64,000 nucleotides of DNA from Monilinia fructicola. Its lineage: Eukaryota > Ascomycota > Leotiomycetes > Helotiales > Sclerotiniaceae. A program made the position numbers and the translations under genes. Within the stretch, counting starts at the first letter, position 1, and every line of letters starts with the position of its first letter. The DNA lies in the NCBI GenBank assembly GCA_008692225.1, contig VICG01000016.1, positions 1,446,001 through 1,510,000 on the forward strand, given 5' to 3'. Below are positions 10,130 through 21,131 of this stretch, piece by piece. Below the pieces are notes generated by a model. That model did no database searches. It was not told where the DNA came from and worked only from the letters and a program-made list of their open reading frames with translations.

Positions 10130-11790
10130 TCCAACCCCTTCTTTGTAGCGCCTACGGAACTTTGTCTTTCAAGACTTATGCCTGGTTGCATAGGAATAGT
10201 ATCAAATGATGCCGACCAAGAAAGATTGCCGTAAAAGTACCGTGTGATTATCCAGACTGATTGTGATCTGTCGTTTGAGAAGGGCCGCTGCGTTTTGCTT
10301 CCCGATAGAAAGGAGATATACTTTGAAAGGTTTAGAAGAACCTAGGTAACCTCTGAACTTCTGGGCAGAAAGCTAGATCCTCAAGTCCTGTGCTCAATGC
10401 CTGCGAAGTACACAGCGGCTCTTTGTGAGCCTCCCCCACGGCATCGGCCTACAGCTCGGAATCTTTACGACTCTCTCCCGCCGAGTATGGTCGATGTACT
10501 CCTAATATCGAGACTTATAATTTATGACAACTTATCAAACCAAGCCGTCTCTGAAAGGTGACCGAAGAGGTCTTTGAGAATTGTTGTGCCCAACTGTTCT
10601 TGATGAATTGTGTAAGTATCGGACGAGGAACGTAATGGCGGAGGAGTTTAAGCTTTCTTGAGGTGTTATCAGGATACGCAGAAGGTGTCGTATAGATTGA
10701 ATTGTAATGAATCGCGTTTCTTTGCTGTATTTACTTCAGCTTGTTCTCGTTTTCGTTTTCGCAGATAGTTTGTTGTTTATCATTTGATATTTATCGTTCG
10801 TCTTTTGTCTGCCTTTGAGGGAGGAATGGAGTTGGTTGCAGTGGGGGGGGGATGAGTAGACCAGTCAGTCAATACGTACCTAGCTAGGTATTAATGAAAT
10901 TATGATGATTGTGCCACACAACACACACACACACAAAATAGATTGAACTGAAATTGAACTCTTGACTTCCAGTTTGGAGATACTTTATGTATTTGTATAA
11001 ATTGAGCATATATTAAAGTGCTGATTGTTATTTTGATGCAGGTTTGTATTATTTACACCTCCAGCTATTAGGTAGATATCTACCTAGGGAGATATTTAAC
11101 GAAGAAAGATCCGTCATTGTATTGTTCTCTGGCGGTAGAATCTAATTCGGTTGATCCTTTTCCTTTAATTTAATTAGTTCTAGATATAAAATCAAAATGG
11201 TACCTAGCCTAATTAGTACTTTATTAGATTTATTTTATTAGATTTATTAGATTTATTAGATTTATTAGATTTATTAGATTTATTAGATTTATTAGATTTA
11301 TTAGATTTATTAGATTTATTAGATTTATTAGATTTATTAGATTTATTAGATTTATTAGATTTATTAGATTTATTCGATTTATTCGATTTATTCGATTTAT
11401 TCGATTTATTATGTATTTTATACCTAGGTACCGGTGAGGGATGCTAGTTACCAGCTGTAACTGGAACTAATTGCTTAATCATATATCTCCATTGAAATAC
11501 AAACTAATCATGACTAGAAATCATCACTCTAACTTTTCTTGGGATTAAGACAAGCTAATTTGCTTGGAATTTGCTATCTGAAGTATCTTTCCATGAGTTG
11601 GTTATATAGTTAGACGACAAGTAATGAGGTAAGTGTTAAAAAGGGGCCTTTGGTCAGCTTAGCCCCTTTCATTCTCTTTCAACCCGAGTATCTAGTCAGT
11701 CTTCTATTGATGGATTGTGGTTTGAGAAAACCACGTCTATTAATCAGTGAAGCATTCATTTATACGCCCTCTGCGTAGAATGCACATCTG
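10130..11790. other. Intergenic, 1.66 kb
   Basis: Upstream region of the 8336-10129 gene and downstream region of the esterase. No supported gene. It holds a G8 run near 10843, a CA run (10917-10934), CCTAGG-containing words, and the long 9-base tandem array listed separately. Probably leader and promoter of the minus-strand unknown gene. Confidence 0.6.
11217..11410. repeat. 9-bp tandem array GATTTATTA
   Basis: About 20 head-to-tail copies of the 9-mer GATTTATTA. The last four or five copies (from about 11372) carry a single change, GATTTATTC. Grouping of the variant at one end suggests array growth by local duplication. Confidence 0.95.
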
Positions 11791-12844
11791 TTAATGATTA
11801 CTACACTTAGGGGCTACAGTCCACTACGACATGTTAGCAATATTCACAAGGCCGTGGCACCGCATAGAAAACAGTTTCTGAAATTCCTGAATGAAACAAG
11901 AGATGATATACTCACATGTGGAAATACCCAACTCGGGTTGTCAGAGGGCTCATCCTTCCACTCTTTTCCCACCAAGGGTATTACTTCGTTTAGGAATACC
12001 TTATATCCTTCGCTAGAAAGATGAAGTCCATCCGTGAGAAGAGTTCTCATAGGTTGATCATCTCCAGCACGTTTCGTGCCAATTGTTTCAACATCGATCA
12101 TCTTATTCGAACTCAACTCGATTGCTTTATCCATCATAGCCCTCCAAAGATCAACTAATACCACGTTTCGATCCTTCCACTCTGTAGCAATTTCTCTAAT
12201 AACTGCTGCGTATTTGGCAGTATTCTGCTGTCGTCGCGTGAGAGAAGCGTGACCCCTTTGAAGATCTTGCTCTTCAAGTTGAGTCTCGTTGATTGGTGGC
12301 GGTGTAACCAGCAAGATCGTAGGATGTTGAGCTATGGAACTCCAATGATGGAGAAGGGCTTCGGTGTTTTTCTTGTAGTCTTCCAATGAAACATATTGAC
12401 CTGTGGGACCATCCGAAAGGCATGCATCATTTGCGCCAAAAAGGATGAGCTTGCAGCACATTCTATTAGTATGACTAGAAGGAGCCTGAGACCCACTCCA
12501 CACCGACATTGAAGGGACTGTGAAAAGGAATTTCCATGGAGGGGCGAATCCTGCACATGGTACTTGTCAACGTACCAAGTAGGAGACTTTAGCAGAAGTA
12601 GGATCTGGAACAAGATGCTGATGGATCGCAAGAGCATTATCGTATTGTACCCGCTTAGACCATGATTTATGACCTGAAGTCGCCGAGAACAATCTAAGTA
12701 GGAGTTAACAAAAGACCAGATGGTACGCAATTGACTTACGTTCTTCAAGACCTGCAGTAAAGGAGAAACCATCCCGCAAATGACTCGAGAATTGAACAAT
12801 GGAATCACCCAATAGGATAAATTGGGGTATCTTTTGAAAGCCAT
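11791..12844 (-). CDS. IAH1: SGNH/GDSL esterase, IAH1-like, two apparent frameshifts
   Basis: Exons on the minus strand: 12844-12740, 12693-12576, 12449-11916 and 11823-11791; introns of 46, 126 and 92 bp with good branch sites. The family hydrolyses isoamyl acetate and related esters. Seen in order: FILLGDSIVQF (nucleophile Ser block), INHGLSGYNT (block II), LILFGANDAC (block III) and TDGLHLSSEGY with the catalytic Asp/His pair. The expected length is about 263 residues. The frame breaks twice: in a four-base run at 12824-12827, right after MAFKRYP, and near 12638-12643 after GYNT. One base is missing at each; with both counted the exon sum is divisible by three. Either sequencing error or a recent pseudogene. 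Confidence 0.87.
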
Positions 12845-13083
12845 ATGAAGGATGGTGGCGTTGAATGCTTGAGAAGGCGGGCGTTCTTCTTTTCTTGTTT
12901 TTAATCGCAACACAACCGCGGCAATGCAATGACGGGAAGCCGGGGAGTGGCAGGTGGTAAGGAATATTCAGGTTGATACAAGAAAGTCAAAGTCAAAAAA
13001 ACCAAAGTCGAGATTGAAGTAAGATCTTGAATGTAATCCAACCTTGACAGCTTTGAGCTATATCAGGTAACCTAGTATTTATA

Positions 13084-13142
13084 GATGGTGTTTAGATGAT
13101 GTTTAGATGTCGTTTAGATGTCGTTTAGATGATGTCTAGATG
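13084..13142. repeat. 11-bp tandem repeat
   Basis: Five imperfect copies of an 11-mer of the form (AT/TC)GTTTAGATG. Confidence 0.85.
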
Positions 13143-13346
13143 GTCTGTGAATATGATATCCGTAGTTGAGAAGAGAGTACCTAGGTACCTAACTAAGTAC
13201 AAACTAGAATAGGTTCAACAGTACCCATGAGTAGAAGACGTGATGATGAGTGGGGTTAATGAGGATTTTTGGTGGAAGACTAGAAGTACAGTACCAGGAT
13301 TCTCCACAGGTTGGTTATCTTGCCCAGAGGAATCAATCATACATGC

Positions 13347-13396
13347 CGTCGTATCGTGTCGTGTCGTATCGTGTCGTGTCGTATCGTGTCGTATCA
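13347..13396. repeat. GTCGTATC/GTGTC tandem repeat
   Basis: Compound repeat of GTCGTATC and GTGTC words, about 50 bases, open in several frames on both strands, which explains the small ORFs around it. Confidence 0.85.
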
Positions 13397-14038
13397 TATT
13401 TCATATTCCCTCCTAGGTGTACAAGTATTGAGAATTCCATGGGGTGAATGGTACAATCGACATTTCAGTTTTCTACTCTGTACGTACAGGAGATAAGTAG
13501 CAGGTAGTATCATCAAAAGACACTTTTCAAGACAGTATTATTACCTAATAAATGTTTGAATGGCCATAGAACTACTTGTATATTGCACCTGTAAGGTTGC
13601 CATCAATGCCATGTCGATGATACCTTTCCGATATCATGCGCAACCTACGCTTAACCCCCCCTCCCTTTTAATGCCCACCTGCTGGCTAATGATGATCCGT
13701 TCCCCTCCGTAGGGACAGTACAGTAGGGACAGTAGGTTCCAGGTTAGTCAAAGTACGGATTAGCTCACGAGCCGAAAACTCTAACGCTTGAAGGCTCAAT
13801 ATACGATTCTGATTGGTTGCCTGGTAGATTCATCAAAAGGTGAGCATCATCAAATATACATCAGTTGGTTACACAACATCTATTTTACGATTACGCGTGC
13901 TGGCTGCATGGCTTAGCCACTTTGCAGGTGGTGGTAGATCATCAGAATGAATGCATTGGTATGTTTCACAACGGCTTGTGACTTTGAGAAGATTCCCAAG
14001 AAAATATTCCTGTGTTATCGAACAGTCGGAAATATATT

Positions 14039-14240
14039 TAGGTAGGTAGGTAGGTAGGTAGGTAGGTAGGTAGGTAGGTAGGTAGGTAGGTAGGTAGGTA
14101 AGGTAGGTAGGTAGGCAGGTAAGTAGGTAGGTAGGCAGGTAAATAGTCAGGTAAATATGTAGATATATAGATAAGTAGTCAAGTAGATAATCAGATAGAT
14201 ATGTAGATATATAGGTAGGTAGTCAGGTAGATATGTACCT
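14039..14240. repeat. TAGG microsatellite, degenerating to the right
   Basis: At least 15 near-perfect TAGG units (to about 14120), then increasingly mutated TAGA/TAGT/CAGG words. It ends next to a TACCTAGGTA palindrome. Confidence 0.93.
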
Positions 14241-14639
14241 AGGTAGGCATGTAGGTGTAGGTAATCATGAGTGATTGATGATCAAGATGTCTTTGATATT
14301 AATATTTCCACTTTTTTTTCTGCCTGCATGCAATGTTCTTCGTCAGATGCTTAGTTTTCTCTGCATATGTAAGTATATATTATATATTATATATATATAT
14401 ACCTGGGTATATAGATAGATTATTCATTCATTTATTCACATGATATATTCATTACCTAGGTACCTCTTAACCGCTACAAAGCAAAACCTATCAAAGGAAA
14501 GTCTGACTCGGCCACTTTCATACAGTCCTGGAGTACTTAATAATGACAAAACCTGGAAGTTTGTTTCAATACCCGACTACTGTAAGCAGAGCAGTGACTA
14601 ACTCGGTAGCCTTTCGAAAAGCCTTGTTTCTCTTCTACT

Positions 14640-14835
14640 ATTTATTTATCTCTTTATCTCTTTATTTATCTATTTATCTGTTTATCTGTTTATCTATCTC
14701 CAGCTATCTATCCATCCATCCATCTATCTACCAATCTACCAACCTATCGACCTACTTTATTAATACCTACCTATCTACCTAGTACCTGCCGACCTACCTA
14801 TCTACCTGCCGACCTACCTATCTACCTACCTACCC
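14640..14835. repeat. TATC/TACC tetranucleotide tract
   Basis: Mixed TTTATCTA, CATC and CTAC tetramers forming a long simple repeat. Confidence 0.85.
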
Positions 14836-15368
14836 CTAGTATTATTCCTAGTTATCCCTACTACTCAGTGCATTAGTAACAAGCATCGAGGTCTGCAATC
14901 CCTCCCAATCCCACTTCTATCCAATACCAACCAATACCAACCAACACCTTCTACACTTCTACACTTCTACACTTCTACACTTCTGCGGAGTACACTTCTA
15001 CTTGTGGACTTCCACCCTTCCACCCTTCCACCCTTCCCACCCTCCCACCCTTCTACCCTTCCACTCTCCAACTTCCTATTCAATTCAGATAACCTACAAT
15101 ATCTACTGTACAATACAATCAATATTCAGTCATTGCCGAAGCAGCGTGCTTGACGATTGGAGAGAGGCTACTGTTTCGAAAATCTTTACCCATCATACCT
15201 TCTTTCCCTTTGCCTTTGCCTTTGCCTTTGCCTTTGCATTTGCATTTGCATCTCCACTTCTGCATGCAAGCTTGCTTTCGAATTCCGCCGTTGCGCACCC
15301 TGTCGTCATTACAAACAATCGCCCATCTTTGTGCAATGTATTAAGTGACACACCGAGACATTTCCGAT

Positions 15369-18300
15369 ATGCCGTATTCTGGCAAGAACCATAATGGTAT
15401 TGATTCTACAATGCCGTTATACATACCACCGGAATCGAGGGAGTCGTCAGCTCCACCCTCACCTACAGCTATGAGAACTCTCCAGAGATCGATTAGTAAC
15501 CTTTCCGACGAGCGAACTCCTCTTCTTCCAAGTGCTGGTCGCTCCCGTATACGTCTTGGTGGCGCGGCAGAAAGTAATCGCCCATATCTACCAAGCCATC
15601 ACAGCTTCTCTGGCAAGTCATTGTCTTATGACCGATTTCCAAGATGATGCCCTATCACATACCACTGGGCTCTAGGCTAATTTATACCACCGATAGGTAG
15701 TGTACGAGGAAGTCGACATCATAGCCGCGCCGGATCCTGGGGCCAGCGTTTAGTCACGGCCTTGACCTCGGAAAGACATGGACCCAAGGACCAGATGCGA
15801 GAATCTAAAAGCATGTTGGTCTCCGATGACAGAGTTTGGTATGATCAGTTTACTTCAACAGATTGGGTCCATGACAGTATTGCAGATGCGTACCGGGTGA
15901 AGGGTCTTCGAAGTCGGAAAGATATTCGTGGTCGGATCAAGTCCTTCTTCGATGGCACACAAGGTTGGATATTAAGTGCCCTAGTTGGATTTGTTACGGC
16001 TACGATAGCATATGTCGTCGATGTATCGGAAACTCCTATTTTTGATTGGAAGGACGGCTATTGTCATGATGGATTTTTCATAAGTGAAAAGGTTTGTCGA
16101 GTTTTTTCTTCATTTTCGTTCATGATTCGGCATACCTTTCAAATTAGCTCACCACAGCTTGCAAGTTGGCCCCATCTTCATCAAAGAGCTCAACATGGTT
16201 TTTTTATTGGCATAATTTGATAATAGGTATACTGACCTCAGATCTAGAGATGTTGCCCCGATGGGAATCAATGCGATTCTTGGAAATCTTGGTCCAATTA
16301 TGTCGAAATTCCCTTTTTCAGTGAGGAGGTAACTGAATTCTTCATTTACGTTTTCCTTGTGGTCATTTTTGCCACGGCAGCATGCCTTTTAACCCTGACT
16401 ACAAAAACGGTGGTACCATCAACATATCAGCTATCGACACTCGATGAGAACCTTGGCGCTCTGAGCCGAAATGGTTCTCGTGCGGCAGTTGATGGTAATG
16501 CCAGCCCGAAGAACAAACTAGAATCCGAAGTGAACGCCCCTATGATCTATTACTCCGCTGCTGGAAGCGGAGTGGCTGAAGTGCGGGTAATACTCAGTGG
16601 CTTTGTATTACATGGATTTCTTGGCTTCAAGACCCTTCTCGTCAAAACACTCGCCCTCATATTGAGTGTTGCGTCTGGCTTGAGTTTGGGAAAGGAGGGT
16701 CCTTTTGTACACATTGCAACTTGTGTGGGCAACATTGCATGCCGTCTATTCTCCAAATACGATGATAACGACGGAAAACGCAGAGAAGTGTTGTCTGCGG
16801 CTGCGGCCGCCGGTGTTGCGGTAGCTTTTGGGGCCCCTATCGGTGGTGTTCTTTTTTCCTTGGAAGAAGTGGCGTACTTTTTTCCGGCTAAAACGTTGTT
16901 TCGAACTTTCTTCTGTTGTATTACCGCTGCGCTGACGTTGAAATTTCTTAATCCTTATGGTACCAATAAGATCGTCATGTTCGAAGTGCGATACTTAACA
17001 GATTGGGCATTCTTCGAACTTGCCGCTTTCATTATGGTTGGTGTACTCGGTGGAATTACCGGGGCAATATTCATCAAGGCATCTCGGTCTTGGGCCCAGT
17101 CGTTCCGTAAGATTGAAATTGTAAGAAGTGGCCTTTATTTGAGGTCATGTTGGTTGCCTTACTTACTGGTCTTGTTGGTTATTGGAACCCCTATACGAAA
17201 ATTCCAGTTGCAAAATTGTTGTTCAACCTAGCTAGCCCTTGTGATACGGATAAGTCAGATAACATGGGCCTCTGTCCCAACAACGTCCATGAGATCTTCC
17301 CAATTATTGGACAATTAGCTATTGCGTTTTTTATCAAGGGGTTATTGACCATTGTTACATTTGGCATTGTAAGTTTATTCTGTCCTTGGAAGTGATAACA
17401 ATCACTCGTTGCGTCTTACGAGAAATCTTTGAGAGTATGATTATCCACTAACATGGTGGCACAGAAAGTTCCCGCGGGTATATACGTCCCATCGATGGTT
17501 GTAGGTGGTCTACTTGGTCGGATTGTCGGTCACTTGGTACAGTGGCTCGTGTTGCGATTTCCTGATGCATCCATATTTGGGAGTTGCGCTGCCCACGAGA
17601 GTGGTACATCATGTATTACTCCTGGAGTCTACGCTCTAATTGCTGCGGGTTCTACAATGTGTGGCGTGACAAGATTGTCTGTAACCTTGGCAGTAATTCT
17701 CTTTGAACTGACGGGCAGTCTCGATTATGTCTTGCCCTTCTCACTTGCAGTTTTGGTATCAAAAATGGACTGCAGATTTCATGGAACCTCTGAGCATATA
17801 CGTAAGGATCAAATATGATGAGTTTGGAAAGAAGACAGACTAACTTCCCCAGGATTTACTGACTAATCTCAACGCCTACCCATTTCTTAACAACAAGCAT
17901 AAACCAGTTTTTACCTCTGATCTTGCAGATATTGTTCCCCGAGTTCGAAGAGAAAGAGTAATCGATATCTCTGTCTCTCCCATGATTCCTGCTAGCAGTC
18001 TACGCCAGAGGTTTGGAACTTCTCCATCAGGCTGGTGAGGTGGATGGTGGATTGCCAATCATCAGGGATGATGTCCTTGTTGGTCTGATACCAGCGCCTG
18101 ATCTAGAATTTGCTCTCGACAATCTCGATAACGAGGAAGGTACTTTGTGCCTCATGGCGACTCTCAACATTATGACGAGTCTGATGGAGAAGAACATACT
18201 GATCCGACCGACTTTACGCCTTATATTGACCCTGTAAGTTACAGTTGAATAGTTGCATTCCCGAATCATTACTGATATGACATAAATAGGCACCGGTTGC

Positions 18301-18520
18301 TTTGGATATCCGCTCCCCGATGGACTTGGTCTACGAATGCTTTGTGAAGCTTGGCTTGAGATATGTTTGTGTGCTGAAAGACGGCGCTATGCTGGTCTGG
18401 TAAGATTCACATATTCCTTCCCGCATTTGGTTTAGAAATGACCTAACCGGTTTGTAGACTCACAAGAAAACTTTTGTAAAGTACATACGAGAATTGGAAG
18501 AACGAGATGAACATATTTGA
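15369..18520 (+). CDS. CLC-family chloride channel/transporter (Gef1/CLC-3-like), five apparent frameshifts
   Basis: Exons 15369-15612, 15697-16091, 16248-17368, 17465-17801, 17853-18233, 18290-18399 and 18458-18520. The product would have about 883 residues with ten or more membrane helices and two C-terminal CBS domains. Endomembrane members exchange Cl- for H+. Seen: GSGVAEVRVILSGF, the gate segment GKEGPFVH with its Glu, GVLFSLEEVAYFF, KVPAGIYVPSMVVGGLLGR and TLAVILFELTG. Intron 1 is GC-AG (GCAAGT donor at 15613). The first 17.1 kb-side half is intact, but conserved text changes frame at about 17133 (base lost), 17761-17765 (A run, base gained), 18012-18014 (T run, gained), 18166-18170 (lost) and 18381-18386 (lost). 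With these counted the exon sum is divisible by three. Pseudogene or consensus error; see findings. Confidence 0.9.
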
Positions 18521-18775
18521 TTTTATTGTTGTATTGTATTGTCTTTTAGCGTTGAGAATGCGAATTTGCATCAATGGGTGGCGTTCTGATCTGTTTCTGG
18601 AGGAGTTTGAATATCCAATACCCTGGTGTACTTCATAGAGCATTGGCATTGGTAGTGGGCTTTGGAATTGATTAGCCTTGGACTTTGAATTTGCATGCCG
18701 GGCTGGGAGGCTTTTGTTCAAGAGGAGTCAACAATAGAATCAATCATACATATCAGACATAAAACTTTATCTTCA

Positions 18776-19762
18776 TCACCTTGAATTATCTGCTCTAAGT
18801 TCAGCCATGAGTCCTCCCTTGTCTCTTTTCTTCAAGTCTTCTTGCAATCTTTTTGTGATGTATGCGGTCATATCCTTGACCTTCTCCAGCGCGATATTCG
18901 AACACTGTAACAACTCCAAGGCGTCGACTGCTATGCCACCTAGCTTGGCAATTTGACAAACTTCTCCATGCCGATTCATACTGATGGTAACAACTGCCTT
19001 CTCGTAGTTGCTCTTCCAACAATGTAGTATCCACCAATCTAGTCTGTTCTTCACCTTTTTCCATAGAATGAAAACGTCACGCAAAGTGGGAAGTGTAGAA
19101 GACTCAATGGTACAGGCTCTCTCTCAGCTAAAGTGTAGACAGTCACCGTCTCGCCCTCTGTGCTCGTGTCTGGTTTTCTGAAGTGCTGTAATGCCGCTAT
19201 GATAGCAATGCATGATGCATCGATAAGATTTCCGTCGTGCGATAAGATATGAACGTCAGCGCGGACGGACCAGCATTTCTGACCAGCAATCAAACAGAGA
19301 GATTCAGTATCGAGAGCTGCCGAGCGGCGTAAAGTTTTTCGAGAAGGCGAGAGAGAAGTACTTCTTGTTCAGTTGGTCTATTGGTCTCGAAAGCGGGAGA
19401 GGCCATAGGTGAGAGTTCCGTAGTAATGGTGAAGATGCCATCGAAGAGACGGTCTGGGAACGGACTCGTTACTTCTGCTGTAATATTGACTAAGACTCTA
19501 AAGAATGTTAGTCTTAATAAAGAACACTGCCAGTTTCATCAAGAAATGTATATCAGAATGTGCCTCTTATCAGTGCAAGCTCTGAAATTATCACTGACCT
19601 TGTCTTTCCCAATCTCACATCTGCAACACCATATTCATCGCCAAACTCTAACTCTAGAGCTCGGAATTGATCAAAACTTCGTCCATCAATTCTCAGGTTC
19701 TCTTGGAGAGCTTTCGAAAAGAACTGCTTCTCATTGATGGAAGGCTCTAATTCTCGAGGCAT
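18776..19762 (-). CDS. RRP45: Exosome core subunit RRP45, three apparent frameshifts
   Basis: Exons 19762-19599 and 19497-18776 on the minus strand, with a 101-bp intron. RRP45 (EXOSC9) is an RNase PH-like subunit of the exosome ring, catalytically inactive in eukaryotes. Seen: MPRELEPSINEKQF, ENLRIDGRSFDQFR, FGDEYGVADVRLGKTR, VNITAEVTSPFPDR, LDTESLCLIAGQKCW, VHILSHDGNLIDASCIA, then ISMNRHGEVCQIAKLGG near the end. About 294 residues once three one-base events are allowed: T5 at 19335-19339 (one lost), T5 at 19056-19060 (one gained), CC at 18997-18998 (one gained). The gene is essential in yeast, so error is likelier than decay. It is divergent from CWC15 with 211 bases between the ATGs. Confidence 0.9.
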
Positions 19763-19973
19763 CCCGAATTCCTTGCTGATGGTGAAGATACACGCTAAAT
19801 TCGCATGTTGCGCGCGCACCTTTCTTGTTCCCCAAGATTTCTTTTTGCCAACCCGAAAGGCGGTGAGATCTAATCAGACTTAGCGCAGCCTTATTTACAT
19901 TCAATTGTGGTTTATCGCGCCTGGCCTTCACTTATCTTTTATCAACATCAGATCAATTTACACAGCAAACAAA
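19763..19973. promoter_or_regulatory. Shared divergent promoter, RRP45/CWC15
   Basis: Only 211 bases separate the two start codons, so both 5' UTRs and promoters must lie here. No defined binding site can be named. Both genes act in nuclear RNA metabolism. Confidence 0.6.
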
Positions 19974-21131
19974 ATGACGACCGGTAAGTTTCCTTGTTGG
20001 AAGAATGAAGTCTGGATTAATTATACTAATAGCTCCGAAGCACATAGGCCTACTTTCGATCCTGTAAGGAGCATCGCGTTTAACTCTATGAATGATTCTG
20101 ATGGGAAATAGGCTAGGGGAAAAGAAGCACAACGAGGACCGGCGTATCATCAAAGACTACTTCCAGCTCATACCCAATTAAAGTTCCGGTACGAATACTC
20201 GCCATTAGGCTTGGGAAATATCAGCTTAATTGAGTCATAGGAAACCAGGGCAAGGAGGAGATGCAGCTGCCGGTGTCAGAGACCTACGAGCAGAATTACT
20301 ACAAGCCGAAGCAGCGCATTTTGCCAAAACTAAAGGAGGGTCAAGCGCCGCAATCGAGGATACACCATCGTCTACAAATACACCAAAGAGACAACTTGAG
20401 AATGGTTCGGCGGAGGATGATGAAGAAGACCTAGAAACAAAGCGGCGGCGCATTCTAGAAGAAACTCGAGATATAGATGCCGATTCTGATGACGCCGGAG
20501 AGAGTGACAGCAGTGATGATGACAGGTTCGCACAGTTTTCTACACGTATTACTGGGAAAGAGGCTCACTCGGTGTTAGTGATGATGAAGATGAAACTGCA
20601 GAGCTCCAACGGGAACTCGAAAAAATTAAGCGTGAGCGTGCTGAGAAAAGAGAACAAGAGGTTAGATTAAGGATTTTGGAATGCTAGAATCACCGCTAAT
20701 TTTGTTGGTCTAACAGGAACGAGAAAGACTAGCTGCAGAAGAAGCGGAGCGAGAACATGACATTGCTCTTGGCAATCCACTACTGAATGCAAAATCCGAC
20801 TTCAATGTTAAAAGAAGGTATGCTTGGGTGATTTTCAACTTTGTGGAGAGGATTTCACCAACATAAACCTATAGATGGGATGATGATGTGTTATTTTCAA
20901 AAAATCAAGCCCGCGGAACTGAAGATAAAGGCAAGAAGGAATTCGTTAATGTATGTTACACAACCCTGACGCAGATCCCGCGGATAGCTGACTGAAGTTT
21001 AGGACTTACTACGTTCTGATTTCCACAAAAAATTCATGAGGTATGTTAAGATATCTGAAATTCAAAGCAGTGGTAAATGAAACAGTTCAAACGACGGGGC
21101 GCTAATTTGACATAGCAAATACGTGAGATGA
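19974..21131 (+). CDS. CWC15: Spliceosome component CWC15
   Basis: Nine small exons: 19974-19983, 20041-20063, 20112-20188, 20241-20525, 20561-20660, 20717-20817, 20875-20950, 21003-21040 and 21116-21131. They give 241 residues and keep frame without correction. Cwc15 (AD002) belongs to the Prp19-associated complex of the active spliceosome. Seen: MTTAHRPTFDPARGKE at the start, GPAYHQRLLPAHTQLKFR, RDLRAELLQAEAAHF, an acidic middle, the helix ELQRELEKIKRERAEKREQE, and the conserved end WDDDVLFSKNQA, then DLLRSDFHKKFMSKYVR. The junction 20525/20561 implies a 35-nt intron with a weak GTTCGC donor, too short to be routine; a sequence error there is an alternative. All other junctions are convincing. 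Confidence 0.93.

Larger units (their letters stand above)
12845..15368. other. Repeat-rich intergenic, 2.5 kb
   Basis: No supported gene between the divergent esterase and CLC genes. It contains an 11-mer array (13084-13142), a GTCGTATC/GTGTC array (13347-13396), TAGG tetranucleotides (14039-14240), TATC/TACC words (14640-14835), an ACTTCTAC array (14945-15000) and TTTGCC hexamers just before the CLC start. ORFs at 13215-13496 and 15002-15394 are mostly repeat translations. Confidence 0.65.

Noticed and set aside
13347..13396. CRISPR-like array
   Set aside because: All regular arrays here are direct tandem repeats without unique spacers, in a eukaryotic genome.
16157..16224. Extra CLC exon (LTTACKLAPSSSKSSTW)
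   Set aside because: Open by chance; direct splicing 16091 to 16248 gives ISEKRCCPDGNQC and keeps frame, with a CTGAC branch site and TCTAG acceptor.
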